Counted from the stretch's first letter, positions 23,860-33,200 are shown. The stretch is DNA of 40,825 nt from Phycisphaerae bacterium (GCA_030429365.1 JAUIEW010000012.1:1-40825); one strand, 5' to 3'. Notes: generated by a model from the letters alone, not told the origin. Made by a program: numbers and translations.

Positions 23860-24960
23860 ATGTTTATGAATAGTGTTTCTGGTGCATCGATAGACGAACG
23901 GGCGACGGCAGCGAAAGCAGCGCTCGACAAGCACACGTGCGAGATTGTCGCGTGGCATTTTGATCCGGCGACGGGTACGCCGTTCTGGCTCGACTATGCG
24001 TCGAAGCTGAATTGGGACCCGCGCAAGGAAATCAAATGCTACAACGATCTCGACAAGTTCGATTTCTTCGAAGACGAATGGCTCCGCCAGGGCAAAGTGC
24101 GCAGTTGGGTGCCCAAAGCTTACGCCAACGATCCGATCTACACGTTCGAGACGGGCGGCAGCACCGGTGTGCCCAAGTCGCGCATCAACATCAAAGACTT
24201 TCGCATCGACTACGAACTGTTCAGCGACACGCTGAGCGACAAGACGTTCCCGCGCGGCGGCGATTGGTTGATGTTGGGTCCGTCGGGACCGCGCCGGTTG
24301 CGGTTGGCGGTCGAACATCTTTGTCAGCATCGCGGTGGAATTTGCTTCTGCGTGGACATGGACCCTCGTTGGGTGGTGAAGCTCATCAAGTCGTCGCGCT
24401 TGCGGGAAATGCATGAATACAAGGACCATGTGGTCAATCAGGGGCTGACGCTCTTGCGGGCGCATAAAAACATTCAGTGTTTGTTCACGACGCCGAAGTT
24501 GCTCGAAGCGTTGTGCGAGCGGGTGTCGCTGGTTGATTACGGCATCAAGGGTGTGTTCTGCGGCGGGACGCAGTTGACCGCGCAGTTTCATCGATTCGCC
24601 CGCGCGGAGTTGCTCGAGGGTAAGATCGATTTCGTGCCAACCTATGGCAACACGTTGATGGGGTTGGCGTGTCACAAGCCATTCGACCCAGCCGACAACT
24701 ACAGTGTGATCTATCACCCGCCTTCACCGCGGGCGATGATTGAAGTCGTCGATCCGGATAGCCCGCGCAAAGTCGTCGGTTATGGGGAGGTTGGCCGGGC
24801 GCGGCTGACGACGTTGACCAAGGAGTTTTTCATGCCGCGCTTCCTCGAGCGCGACGAAGGTATCCGTACGAAACCGTGCGAGGCGTATCCGTGGGATGGC
24901 ATCGCCGATGTGCGGCCTTTCAGCGGTTTTGCGACGCCGATCGTCGAAGGAGTCTATTGA
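23860..24960 (+). CDS. Short adenylating enzyme (LuxE/EhpF-like, ANL superfamily)
   Basis: 366 residues. The Gly/Ser/Thr-rich loop TFETGGSTGVPKSRIN (near residue 100) is the ANL P-loop. CGGTQLTAQFHRFAR and PTYGNTLMG correspond to the middle motifs, and GYGEVGRARLTTLTKEFF to the late motif. At 366 residues it lacks the usual ~100-residue C-terminal lid domain, as do acyl-protein synthetase LuxE and the phenazine-pathway enzyme EhpF. It probably activates a carboxylate as acyl-adenylate for reduction by the aldehyde dehydrogenase encoded next, whose ATG overlaps its stop by one base (TGATG). The first ATG at 23860 is used here; 23866 is an alternative. Substrate unknown. Confidence 0.72.
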   Translation: MFMNSVSGASIDERATAAKAALDKHTCEIVAWHFDPATGTPFWLDYASKLNWDPRKEIKCYNDLDKFDFFEDEWLRQGKVRSWVPKAYANDPIYTFETGGSTGVPKSRINIKDFRIDYELFSDTLSDKTFPRGGDWLMLGPSGPRRLRLAVEHLCQHRGGICFCVDMDPRWVVKLIKSSRLREMHEYKDHVVNQGLTLLRAHKNIQCLFTTPKLLEALCERVSLVDYGIKGVFCGGTQLTAQFHRFARAELLEGKIDFVPTYGNTLMGLACHKPFDPADNYSVIYHPPSPRAMIEVVDPDSPRKVVGYGEVGRARLTTLTKEFFMPRFLERDEGIRTKPCEAYPWDGIADVRPFSGFATPIVEGVY

Positions 24961-26381
24961 TGATCGAGATACCCATCCTTCGCTTCGGCAAGCCTTACGA
25001 AAGTATCGAAACGGTGACGCTCGTGCATCACGCCACGGGCGAGCCTTTCGCCAAGGTGCACCAAGCCAACAGCGGTATGGTGCGGCGCGACATGGTGCGG
25101 ATGGCTGACGATGCGCTGGAGAAGTTTTCGACGGCTGACCTGATCGCGATGGCGCGAAAAGCCGGCAAGTTGTTTATGTCGGCTACGCTTCCTCTGGGAA
25201 AATCGCAGCAATCGTTTGACGAATACATCGCGCAGCTGTCATGCACCACGGGCATGCCGATCACGTATTGTCGCGACAATGCCGGAAAAATCGCTAGCGT
25301 GCTGGAGAAAATGGATCAGGTGCTGGCCGGTTTGACGCGCGGGCTTGATTTGAAAGTGCTCGACGATGGTTACAGCGATGCGTCGGGGCACATGCTGAGT
25401 TTCTATCGCGCGGGACGCGTGTTTGGGGCGGTGCTTCCGAGCAATTCGCCCGGTGTACATTCGCTTTGGGCGCCGGCAATGGTGCTTAAGGCACCGATCG
25501 TATTGAAGCCGGGGCGCGAAGAACCGTGGACGCCGTATCGCATGATCGAAGCGTTTGCCGCCGCGGGCTTCCCGCGCGAGGCGATGGGTTTCTATCCGAC
25601 CGATCACGGCGGCGCCGGCGAACTTCTGCGGACGGCTGACCGGGCGATGCTGTTTGGCGGCGGAGCGACGGTGCGGCCTTATGAAAACGATCCGCGCATC
25701 GAACTACACGGTCCCGGTTATTCAAAAGTCATTCTCGGCGACGATGTTGCAGACGATTGGGCGAAGTATGTTGAGGTGATGGCCACCTCGATCGATCGCA
25801 ACGGCGGACGTTCCTGCATCAATGCGTCGGCGATCTGGACGCCCAGGCATGGACGGGCGATTGCAGACGCCGTGGGTAAGGAACTCGCAAAGCACAAGGC
25901 GCTGCCGGCGGATGATCCGAATGCGACGTTGGCGGCTTTTGCGAACCCAGCCGTCGCCGAGCAGATCAACAACGTGATCGAGCATGCACTGACGGAAGAC
26001 GGCGCGGAAGATGTTTGCGCGACGCATCGGGGTACGCCGCGATTGGCGCACATCGGGCGCTGTGCGTACCTTCAGCCGTCAGTCGTCTGGTGCGAATCGC
26101 GTGAGCATCCGTTGGCCAACCGCGAGTTTCTGTTCCCGTATGCGTCGGTTGTCGAATGTCCGGCTGGGGAAATCGCGGATGCGATCGGTCCGACGTTGGT
26201 GGCGACGGTGATCACGCGCGACGAATCGTTCGCTCATTCCATGATGAATCATCCCAATGTCGATCGATTGAATGTGGGTGTGATCCCAACGTGGCGGATC
26301 AGTTGGGATCAGCCGCACGAGGGCAATCTGTTTGAATTGCTCTATCGTCAGCGGTCGTTTCAGTTCGAGCCAGCCGCCTAA
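24960..26381 (+). CDS. Aldehyde-dehydrogenase-family protein, probable acyl reductase
   Basis: 473 residues of the ALDH superfamily. An Asn in LPSNSPGVHSLW (the oxyanion Asn region), a Glu in IELHGPGYSKVIL, and the catalytic Cys in RNGGRSCINASAIW are visible, with NREFLFPYASVVE near the end. The start overlaps the stop of the adenylating-enzyme gene, so the two are coupled. With an acyl-activating partner upstream and an alcohol dehydrogenase downstream, it most likely reduces an activated acid to an aldehyde, as LuxC and related reductases do, rather than oxidising aldehydes. This direction is inferred from context. A longer frame from 24876 would overlap the previous gene by 85 bases and is rejected. 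Confidence 0.82.
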   Translation: MIEIPILRFGKPYESIETVTLVHHATGEPFAKVHQANSGMVRRDMVRMADDALEKFSTADLIAMARKAGKLFMSATLPLGKSQQSFDEYIAQLSCTTGMPITYCRDNAGKIASVLEKMDQVLAGLTRGLDLKVLDDGYSDASGHMLSFYRAGRVFGAVLPSNSPGVHSLWAPAMVLKAPIVLKPGREEPWTPYRMIEAFAAAGFPREAMGFYPTDHGGAGELLRTADRAMLFGGGATVRPYENDPRIELHGPGYSKVILGDDVADDWAKYVEVMATSIDRNGGRSCINASAIWTPRHGRAIADAVGKELAKHKALPADDPNATLAAFANPAVAEQINNVIEHALTEDGAEDVCATHRGTPRLAHIGRCAYLQPSVVWCESREHPLANREFLFPYASVVECPAGEIADAIGPTLVATVITRDESFAHSMMNHPNVDRLNVGVIPTWRISWDQPHEGNLFELLYRQRSFQFEPAA

Positions 26382-26408
26382 CCGGCGCGCTTATTCCGGG
26401 TCGCAATC

Positions 26409-27587
26409 ATGACCGAGTCGCAGATCAATGGGGCGCAGTTGCCGAATGCGGAATTGCTGGCGCAGTCGCCCGTGCGCGTGGTGGCTGGCGCGGGTTCGCT
26501 GTCGCAGTTGGGCGAGTTGGTGAAGGAACTCGGCGCTTCGCGCGTGCTGCTGGTGACCGATCCGGGGATTGAGAAGGCGGGGCACGCCACACGGGCGGCA
26601 GAGAGTCTTAAGAGTTGCGGCATCGAGATTGTTCTGTTCGATGGTGTTCACGAGAATCCGACGACGGAGCATGTTGCGGCTGGGCTGAAGCTGGCGGACG
26701 GTCAGTCGATCGATGTGATCGTTGGCGTGGGCGGCGGCAGTACGATGGACTGCGCGAAAGGAATTAACCTACTTTTAACAAATGGTGGTGCGATTCACGA
26801 CTTTCACGGCGAAGGCAAAGCCACCAAGCCGATGCTGCCCATGATTGTCGCACCGACGACGGCCGGTACGGGTAGTGAGGCGCAGTCGTTTGCGTTGATC
26901 AGCGATCCGGTGACGCACGTGAAGATGGCCTGCGGTGATCGGCGCGATCCGCGCGAGGGTGGATTGCGACCACATGTAGCGATTTTGGATCACGAGCTGA
27001 CGCGAAGTCAGCCGTCGAGTGTGGCCGCTGCGTCGGCGATCGATGCGATTTCGCACGCGGTGGAGACGGCTGCGACCAAGGTGCGGACGAAACTGTCGCA
27101 ACAGTTTTCATGCGAGGCGTGGAAGCTTTTGGATCGATCGATTGAAGTAGCGCTGGCCAACCCGGGAAATGATGACGCGCGTCGCGATATGCTGTGGGGG
27201 GCGCATTTGGCCGGGGCTGCGATCGAGCAGTCGATGCTTGGAGCCGCCCATGCGTGCGCGAATCCGCTCACCGCGAAGTATGGCATCGTTCACGGGATGG
27301 CCGTCGGGATCATGCTGCCCCATGTTGTACGCTTCAATTCGCAGGCGCAAGCGGATGTGTATGGCTCGCTCGGATTGGACGCGGAATCACTCGCAAATCG
27401 GATTACCCATTTCCTCAAAGTCGCAAATATGCCCGATGGGTTGTCGGCTCTTGGAGTTGGACGGGCAGATGTCGACGCGTTGGCCGACCTGGCTGCCACG
27501 CAGTGGACAGGAAAATTCAACCCCGTCGCGGTCGATGCCGAAGAATTCAGGAACATTTACAAGTCGGCGTTGAATTCGGCACATTAA
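26409..27587 (+). CDS. Iron-containing (group III) alcohol dehydrogenase
   Basis: 392 residues, the usual length. The NAD(P)-binding GVGGGSTMDCAKGIN motif, PTTAGTGSEAQSFALI and the metal-binding region (ASAIDAISHAVET; AAHACANPLTAKYGIVHGMAVGIMLPHV) are all present, with Asp and three His in family positions. It reduces an aldehyde to an alcohol (or the reverse) with NAD(P)H and a divalent metal. It starts 27 bases after the aldehyde-dehydrogenase gene and probably completes an acid-to-aldehyde-to-alcohol pathway. A likely terminator follows at 27602-27634. Confidence 0.9.
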   Translation: MTESQINGAQLPNAELLAQSPVRVVAGAGSLSQLGELVKELGASRVLLVTDPGIEKAGHATRAAESLKSCGIEIVLFDGVHENPTTEHVAAGLKLADGQSIDVIVGVGGGSTMDCAKGINLLLTNGGAIHDFHGEGKATKPMLPMIVAPTTAGTGSEAQSFALISDPVTHVKMACGDRRDPREGGLRPHVAILDHELTRSQPSSVAAASAIDAISHAVETAATKVRTKLSQQFSCEAWKLLDRSIEVALANPGNDDARRDMLWGAHLAGAAIEQSMLGAAHACANPLTAKYGIVHGMAVGIMLPHVVRFNSQAQADVYGSLGLDAESLANRITHFLKVANMPDGLSALGVGRADVDALADLAATQWTGKFNPVAVDAEEFRNIYKSALNSAH

Positions 27588-27601
27588 TTGTCAATTCACG
27601 G

Positions 27602-27634
27602 AATCGCCCATTTGCAGATTGGCGATTTTCATTT
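27602..27634 (+). terminator. Probable terminator after the alcohol-dehydrogenase gene
   Basis: AATCGCC (27602-27608) pairs with GGCGATT (27621-27627) around a 12-base loop. A T-rich tract follows. Confidence 0.5.
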
Positions 27635-27664
27635 CGAGCGGGTGTCGCGATCGGCTTCTTCGAG

Positions 27665-27694
27665 TTGACACTCCATCCGGCGTTGGGCGACAAT
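27665..27694 (+). promoter_or_regulatory. Promoter candidate for the solute-binding lipoprotein gene
   Basis: A perfect TTGACA (27665-27670), an 18-base spacer and GACAAT (27689-27694). The predicted leader is about 105 bases. Confidence 0.45.
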
Positions 27695-27806
27695 GGCGTA
27701 TAGGTGAAATGCGGTCGCGGTCGCTAGTTGGGATCGACTTCCGCAGGGTCTTGGGAATCCAGCGCAATCGCAGCGTCATGCGAATTGCGCAACAACTCTA
27801 ATCGAG

Positions 27807-29207
27807 ATGGGCAATCTCATGCATAGGTTCGCTGCTGGTTTCGGAGCAATGCGCGGTTTTCTTGTGGTGGCGATTTGTTTTGCATTCCTGACCGGGTGCA
27901 AGCCGGCGCAGGAGTCGCCGGGTATCGATGTCCAACCCAAGGCAACGCTGAAACTGACAATCATCTCGCCTCACAGCAAGCGTATTCGAGAAACTTTTGC
28001 GGAAGCGTTTTCCCAATGGTACGACCAGAAGTTTAAACAGAGCGTGTCAGTTGATTGGGTCGTGCGCGGAACCCCGCAATGCGTGAGGTACATCGACGAT
28101 TTGTTCGAAGGGCGCGACTCAGGGGGCACGATGAGCAAGCCCGACCTGATGTTCGGCGGTGGTCTTGAAGATCATCGTGGGCTTGCGGCCCGCAACCGTT
28201 GCTTCAAACTCGAGTTGGGTGATGCGCTTGAAGGGGTGCCAGCCGACATTCACGGTTTGCCCGTTCGTGACGACGAGAATCGATGGGTTGCGACCGGGTT
28301 GTCGAGTTTTGGCATTCTTTACAACGAAGCCGATTGCAATGCCCGCGGGATTGAGCCGCCGCAAACGTGGGCTGATCTTGCGGATCCGAGATTCAGCGGC
28401 TGGTTGGCGATCGCCGACCCTGCGAAGAGCGGTAGCAATCGGCAGTGCATGATGTTGATTTTGCAGCAGCAGGGTTGGGAACAGGGTTGGCGGACTTTGA
28501 TTCAAATGCTGGCCAACGCACGCGTCCTGGAATCGGGCAGCAGCAAGGGGCAGGATCAAATCGCCTCGGGTGTGATGCTGGCTGGCTTTGCGGTGAACTT
28601 TGATGGCTTGCGCCGGGTTCAGGAGAATCCGGGTTCGCTTCAATACATCAACCCGCCTGGTGCGACAGCCATCACGCCCGACATCACTTCGGTGCTCAAG
28701 ACTGCGGAGGATTCACGGCTGGCCCAGCAATTCGTGCAATTTTGTCTGTCTGATGAAGGTCAGGCGATCTGGAGCATGAAGGCGAAAGGCCGCGACGGTC
28801 TGGATCGCACGCTCTATCACTACCCGATCAAACCGAGTCTGTATGACTCGCACAAAGGTCAACTTGCGGTCGAGGACAATCCGTTTCAAAACGACTTTGG
28901 CATTCGCATCGATCAGGATGCGGCGGTCAAGCAGTCGGCTGCCCTTATTCCGATGACCAATGCGATCTGCGGCGAGAATCACATCGTGCTTCAACAGGCC
29001 TGGGCGACGATTCAAGATGGCGGCATGAATGAAGAGGCACTGGCCAAGCTCTGCGAACCGATCATGAGCGCAGACGAGGCGTACGCTGCGGCCAAGAAAC
29101 TGCAAGGTGCTGACGATGATCAGGTCCGAGCATTGCGGCAGGAATGGTCAGACGCTTTTCGTGCGAAGATCGAGTTGGCTGTCCAGCTTGCAACCGGTTC
29201 TGAATAG
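27807..29207 (+). CDS. Extracellular solute-binding lipoprotein (ABC-type, iron/spermidine-like class)
   Basis: 466 residues with a lipoprotein signal (hydrophobic ~17-27, lipobox LTGC, Cys31). The mature part resembles class II periplasmic binding proteins (KLTIISPHSKRIRETFAEAFSQWYDQ, DLMFGGG, GLSSFGILYNEADC, PPQTWADLADPRFSGWLAIADP, AQQFVQFCLSDEGQAIWSMKAKG), closest in pattern to Fe3+ or polyamine binders. It would capture a ligand at the membrane for an importer, but no permease or ATPase gene is adjacent, so it is an orphan here. A second ATG at 27849 would give a shorter, more usual signal. Ligand unknown. Confidence 0.8.
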   Translation: MGNLMHRFAAGFGAMRGFLVVAICFAFLTGCKPAQESPGIDVQPKATLKLTIISPHSKRIRETFAEAFSQWYDQKFKQSVSVDWVVRGTPQCVRYIDDLFEGRDSGGTMSKPDLMFGGGLEDHRGLAARNRCFKLELGDALEGVPADIHGLPVRDDENRWVATGLSSFGILYNEADCNARGIEPPQTWADLADPRFSGWLAIADPAKSGSNRQCMMLILQQQGWEQGWRTLIQMLANARVLESGSSKGQDQIASGVMLAGFAVNFDGLRRVQENPGSLQYINPPGATAITPDITSVLKTAEDSRLAQQFVQFCLSDEGQAIWSMKAKGRDGLDRTLYHYPIKPSLYDSHKGQLAVEDNPFQNDFGIRIDQDAAVKQSAALIPMTNAICGENHIVLQQAWATIQDGGMNEEALAKLCEPIMSADEAYAAAKKLQGADDDQVRALRQEWSDAFRAKIELAVQLATGSE

Positions 29208-29297
29208 GCGGCGCGATTTTGAACCTGGTTTTGTCAGGTTTGAGCGTTGCCTTTCAGCGAATTTGCTTTTCAGGTAATCGCCTAATCAAAGACGCGT

Positions 29298-30122
29298 CTA
29301 ATCTGGGATTTGCAGCACTTCTGCCGTCGGCATTCGGTCGTGTTCGATGCGAGGCAGGCTGAAGTGTTTGTCCCACCAGATGGAATAAGCCTGCACGCTG
29401 GCGTTGATCTCGTCGAGCAATTCCGGGGAGTTGTAGTGCTCAATGGGGCGGGCTTGTAGGGTGAGCGTGACCTCAATTCGGCGGATGGTTTGCTGGGATT
29501 GATCTCTCCGGATAATTCCCAATACAAGTTTCCCGCCAGCACCCTGGTCCTGAATATATTCCGCGAAATCTTCGATGACATCGTTGATCGGTTTGTCGTC
29601 GACCGACACGATCAAATCTCTTGGCCGTAATCCTGCAGCTTGAGCGGCGTGCCCCGGTTCAACTCTGCTAATGATGATCGCGGTTTCGTCAGAAGCGATC
29701 GGTCGCCCGGTGTAGGCTTGATACTGAACGCCCATGAATCCTTTGCGCTTCAAAAGCGTATGCCAGAGATACTGTTTCTTGACAATGTCTTGAATTCGCA
29801 GGCGGACTTCGTAGTCGCGGTTGCTGTAGTAGTGGCGGGAAAGTGCGGTAAACGCGGCAGGTCCGATCGCTTCGATTTTCTTTGAAGCGGCTTCTCTGGT
29901 TTCAAAATCCGGCGAACCCAGATCCTTCAACAGCGGTTCGACCTGTTCGTCGGGCGCGTTTTCAAATCCCAGGTTGAGCTGGTCGTATTGGCTCTCTTCC
30001 GACCCGGATTGTCTGGATCCCGGCTGCGCCCAAGATACGGAGGCTGGCAGCAACACGAATGCGGTCAGCACGCCGAAGCGGATGCTCGGTGCTTGCCATG
30101 TTGCTCGGATCCGGCGGGTCAT
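29298..30122 (-). CDS. Exported PDZ-domain protein
   Basis: 274 residues from the ATG at 30122, which overlaps the stop of the upstream gene as ATGA. A signal peptide (~1-33, ending SWA) is followed by a short HEAT-like helical region (LLKDLGSPDFETREAASKKIEAIG). A PDZ domain then spans ~130-215, with the carboxylate-binding region GFMGVQY and VEPGHAAQAAGLRPRDLIVSVDDKPI. There is no protease domain. As last gene of a PilM-type operon it may be the PDZ component that docks secretion substrates, comparable in role to GspC, but that is inference from position. Confidence 0.78.
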   Translation of the reverse strand: MTRRIRATWQAPSIRFGVLTAFVLLPASVSWAQPGSRQSGSEESQYDQLNLGFENAPDEQVEPLLKDLGSPDFETREAASKKIEAIGPAAFTALSRHYYSNRDYEVRLRIQDIVKKQYLWHTLLKRKGFMGVQYQAYTGRPIASDETAIIISRVEPGHAAQAAGLRPRDLIVSVDDKPINDVIEDFAEYIQDQGAGGKLVLGIIRRDQSQQTIRRIEVTLTLQARPIEHYNSPELLDEINASVQAYSIWWDKHFSLPRIEHDRMPTAEVLQIPD

Positions 30123-31855
30123 CGGCCCTTCTCGTCCCACGCTACACCTTTGTAGATGTCATACAGGTCGCTGTTCTCGTCAAACTCTTCGGTCTGCTCA
30201 AAGACATGCCCTGATGCATCGACGTAAACGAGCGCGGTGGTCTTGGTCGACTGTCTTCTGCGTCCCTTCTTCCAGTACTGTTTGTCAAAGATGATGTCGA
30301 CAACCGTGGCGCCCGTGCTGAAGTCCACTTGATCGTCCTGTCCGCGATGGGTCTTGATGCGCGTGACGATGTCACCGATGGGCTCACCGACTGTCAGCGT
30401 AAATTGTTTTTGGATCCACTCGCCAGCCACCCACTTGAAAAGGTCGACCTTGCACTCATTCTTCTTTGCATTGCCGGAGCGAACAAAGAAGATCGTGTCG
30501 CGGTCGATTGTGACTGGTTCGGAAGGATCGGACCACTCGCCGACCAATTCGACTTTGGCCGCATCCTGTGGTTCGTTGAGAAGCGGCGGTGTTCCGCAGT
30601 ATTGGTTGTAGATCCGCGGGCGCATTCGGTATTGATAGGTTCGGCCACTCTCAACGCTTCCGGGCGCGGCATCGTGCGCCCAGAGGACCTGCTTGCCGAC
30701 GCGGGCCGAATGGGCTTCGGCGGCTTGCAGGGCGATTTCGATTTGTTTCTTCAGTTTCTCGATCTTGCGGGCGTCGCGTTTCTCGGCTTTCTTTTCAGCC
30801 TCTTCCATGAGCTTCTGGGCACGGGCGACATTTCCTGCGTCGAGTTGGACTTCGATCGCTTCAAGAAGTTCTTTGACGTCCAAGGTATTGTCGATGTCGT
30901 CGGCTTTGCATTCGGGATAACGGCAACTCGTGCTGTCGGACAGGTACTCGGCGTCCATCTCCGTCACGTCATACTCAAAGTTGCCACGCGGATAGCGCCA
31001 CTCGTCGCCGTACTCGGTTGGGGGAAAGAGCGGCCGCATCAGCGCCAACTGGTTTTCAGGTTCGCCGATCAAGTCCTTGAACTGATTGACTTCGTCGCGA
31101 TCTTCGGGGGAGACGTTAAAACCCTTGCCGTCTTCGACCTTATAGACATCGGGTTCGGGAACCGGGGGGAGTTTTTGGCCGACAACCGCGTCGATGGGCT
31201 CCCAATCTGAAAATGAACCATCCGCATTGACCGTGCGGCGCTCCAGATCGACTCCGGTGAACAGCGTTTTGACGCGATCGGGGTTGTATCCCGCATCGAC
31301 CGCAAGCGCTTCCTGTTTCTGGCGATCAAAAACGGCAGAGACTGTGACCCAGTTGACATCCCGCAAGGATGCCGCGTCGCGCACGCGGCTGACTGATCCG
31401 CCGAGTTCGCCAGGCGGATTGACATACGTTCCGGTGCGTCCGGTCTGGGTGGTGGGCGGTGTGAGGGCGACAACCTTGATGAGGTCGTGGCGGTCCTGGG
31501 GCGACATGACACCTGAAACCGCCGGGACCTTTGGGGGGAACTCCAGCACGCGCGGAATTCGGGCGTTCACGCCGGCGGCGGCCAGTGGATCGACGAGTTC
31601 GGTGACAGCATTCATCGGGTCTTCAAAGGGCTCGGGTTCCACGTCGGCGTTTCTGAGCCGATCGCGAAGGGCGTCCGCTCTTTCGCGGGTGGCGTTATCG
31701 ACCTGGGCCGGTCCGAGCCATTCACCATCGGATTCAATCTTGTTGGGTGAGACGACGCCGTATTGGGCGATCGCCAGCAACAAGACCGCGCCGGTGATTC
31801 CGAGTATTGCTTTGTCAATGTGCCGGACGATGGGCCCGACGGATTGCTTGGCCAT
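30119..31855 (-). CDS. Bitopic membrane protein of the PilM-led operon
   Basis: 578 residues with one N-terminal membrane helix (residues ~17-35, LGITGAVLLLAIAQYGVV) and a large, probably periplasmic, part. Prolines are frequent at residues 100-150. A coiled-coil stretch (residues ~330-400, VARAQKLMEEAEKKAEKRDARKIEKLKKQIEIALQAAEAHSARVG shape) is visible. A C-terminal beta-rich region ends with DASGHVFEQTEEFDENSDLYDIYKG. I do not recognise a known family; topology and position suggest a lineage-specific structural partner of a PilO- or PilP-like role. It starts 34 bases after the preceding operon gene and overlaps the PDZ gene by 4 bases. Confidence 0.65.
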   Translation of the reverse strand: MAKQSVGPIVRHIDKAILGITGAVLLLAIAQYGVVSPNKIESDGEWLGPAQVDNATRERADALRDRLRNADVEPEPFEDPMNAVTELVDPLAAAGVNARIPRVLEFPPKVPAVSGVMSPQDRHDLIKVVALTPPTTQTGRTGTYVNPPGELGGSVSRVRDAASLRDVNWVTVSAVFDRQKQEALAVDAGYNPDRVKTLFTGVDLERRTVNADGSFSDWEPIDAVVGQKLPPVPEPDVYKVEDGKGFNVSPEDRDEVNQFKDLIGEPENQLALMRPLFPPTEYGDEWRYPRGNFEYDVTEMDAEYLSDSTSCRYPECKADDIDNTLDVKELLEAIEVQLDAGNVARAQKLMEEAEKKAEKRDARKIEKLKKQIEIALQAAEAHSARVGKQVLWAHDAAPGSVESGRTYQYRMRPRIYNQYCGTPPLLNEPQDAAKVELVGEWSDPSEPVTIDRDTIFFVRSGNAKKNECKVDLFKWVAGEWIQKQFTLTVGEPIGDIVTRIKTHRGQDDQVDFSTGATVVDIIFDKQYWKKGRRRQSTKTTALVYVDASGHVFEQTEEFDENSDLYDIYKGVAWDEKGR

Positions 31856-31889
31856 TTTCTACATGCTCCGGATTGCTTGATGCGATGGG

Positions 31890-33104
31890 TCAGGCATCAT
31901 CGGTCTTGGGTTTTTCGGGGCGCTTCTTTTTTAATTGTTCCAGGGTTTCAGTGGGCATGATCGGTAAATAGAACTCGGAGAAGAACTGCGTCTCCATGTC
32001 CAACGTGAGCTTCACCACTGGTTGGTCACCATAGATCTTGCCTTGCATTGACGGGTTCGGCTCGACCTCTTCATAGCTGACGTTGACGATGGTCAGAAAA
32101 CGATCGCGGCACAGTTCTGACATGATCATCGGCATCATCGACGCATCGACGATGAGCACTGTCGACAACTGCATGACTTCGTAGAGTTCGTTCGACTTGT
32201 TGCCCGTAAAGACATCCGAGGCGCTGCCAGGGGGTTCAGCACGGTCTTTCGTACCCCGTGAACTGGAACTCGCTGTCCCTGAATCGGTGACGTAGTACTG
32301 CGTGGTCTGGATGGAAACAAGCTCTTTGATCGGGAGATTGCCGACCCACGGGCGTTCGCCGTCCTGTTCCAATTTAGACGCAGCCGCTTCGTTGATCTCG
32401 GCGATCCGGTCGATGATCAGGCGCTGCGTCCACACTTCCAATTGGGCGTGCCACATTTGCTGAGGTGATGGCGGTTTGCCGACATACATCGGCGCTCCCG
32501 GGCTGCGGTCCGAGACATCGCTCTGCTGGAATGAGTTTTCGGTGGCGTAGCAGTAGATCGACTGTGCCTTGGTGATCGAAGCCCGAACTTCAGGGCGATT
32601 GATCATCGCGTCTTCTTCGGTCTTGGATTCAATGTCGAGCTCCTCGCGTCGCTTCCTGTCTTCGTCGATGCGGTCGCGGGTTTGGGCGATATCGTCCGCG
32701 GTCGGAACGTCGCCGGCTTTCATGATGTTGAGCCAGCTGTTGACCTCTTTTTGGTACGCAAGCTTAAACGCGCTTCGTTCTGCGGGCTCGGTTTCATGGA
32801 AGGGGATGTCGATCAGGGGTGCGTAGTAGTTGATGTCGCGGACCTTGTCGCGAAGGGCTTTGTCTGCGTCCATGATCTTTTCGACGCGTTTCTTGGCCAG
32901 TTCGACGGCGTCCTTGTTGATGAGGTTGCTGGAATTCGCTGCTGTCTTGAGTTCATTTCGAACGCTTAGCGCAGCTTGCATGTCCTGGGTGATGCTGGAC
33001 ATGCTGCTGATCCCCAGATAGATCAGAACGATTCCCCCGATCGCGCCAGCGCCACAGATTATCTCAAACAGAAAGCGTTTGATGATTTCGATCACAGCTT
33101 TCAC
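31890..33104 (-). CDS. PilO-like bitopic membrane protein
   Basis: 404 residues with a single N-terminal membrane helix (~13-33, FEIICGAGAIGGIVLIYLGIS). A coiled-coil stretch (~35-75, ITQDMQAALSVRNELKTAANSSN) and a mostly soluble remainder follow. The C-terminal half contains VMQLSTVLIVDASMMPMIMSELCRDRFLTIVNVSYEEVEPN, a segment that looks like a ferredoxin-like fold of the type seen in PilO/GspM. The topology and the place after PilMN fit a PilO-type platform protein; sequence similarity is too weak to name it firmly. It belongs to the operon 29298-35198. Confidence 0.6.
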   Translation of the reverse strand: MKAVIEIIKRFLFEIICGAGAIGGIVLIYLGISSMSSITQDMQAALSVRNELKTAANSSNLINKDAVELAKKRVEKIMDADKALRDKVRDINYYAPLIDIPFHETEPAERSAFKLAYQKEVNSWLNIMKAGDVPTADDIAQTRDRIDEDRKRREELDIESKTEEDAMINRPEVRASITKAQSIYCYATENSFQQSDVSDRSPGAPMYVGKPPSPQQMWHAQLEVWTQRLIIDRIAEINEAAASKLEQDGERPWVGNLPIKELVSIQTTQYYVTDSGTASSSSRGTKDRAEPPGSASDVFTGNKSNELYEVMQLSTVLIVDASMMPMIMSELCRDRFLTIVNVSYEEVEPNPSMQGKIYGDQPVVKLTLDMETQFFSEFYLPIMPTETLEQLKKKRPEKPKTDDA

Positions 33105-33200
33105 TTTGTTTCTCCAGAACCGTCTTCTGCCTTGAATCGTCTTGCGGTCAACATCCGGTGCGCCTTGCCCGATCTCCGGCCGGGTTGCGCGCGGTGATCG

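Noticed and set aside
23593-24717. 374-codon open frame antisense to the adenylating-enzyme gene
   Set aside because: It crosses the intergenic palindrome and two real genes; its residue bias is that of a shadow frame.
29208-29297. Terminator between the converging solute-binding and PDZ genes
   Set aside because: AACCTG and CAGGTT can pair near 29221-29240, but the stem is short and no T tract follows, so it is not called.
29298-30122. DegP/HtrA-type protease
   Set aside because: A PDZ domain is present but there is no Ser-protease domain or His-Asp-Ser pattern.
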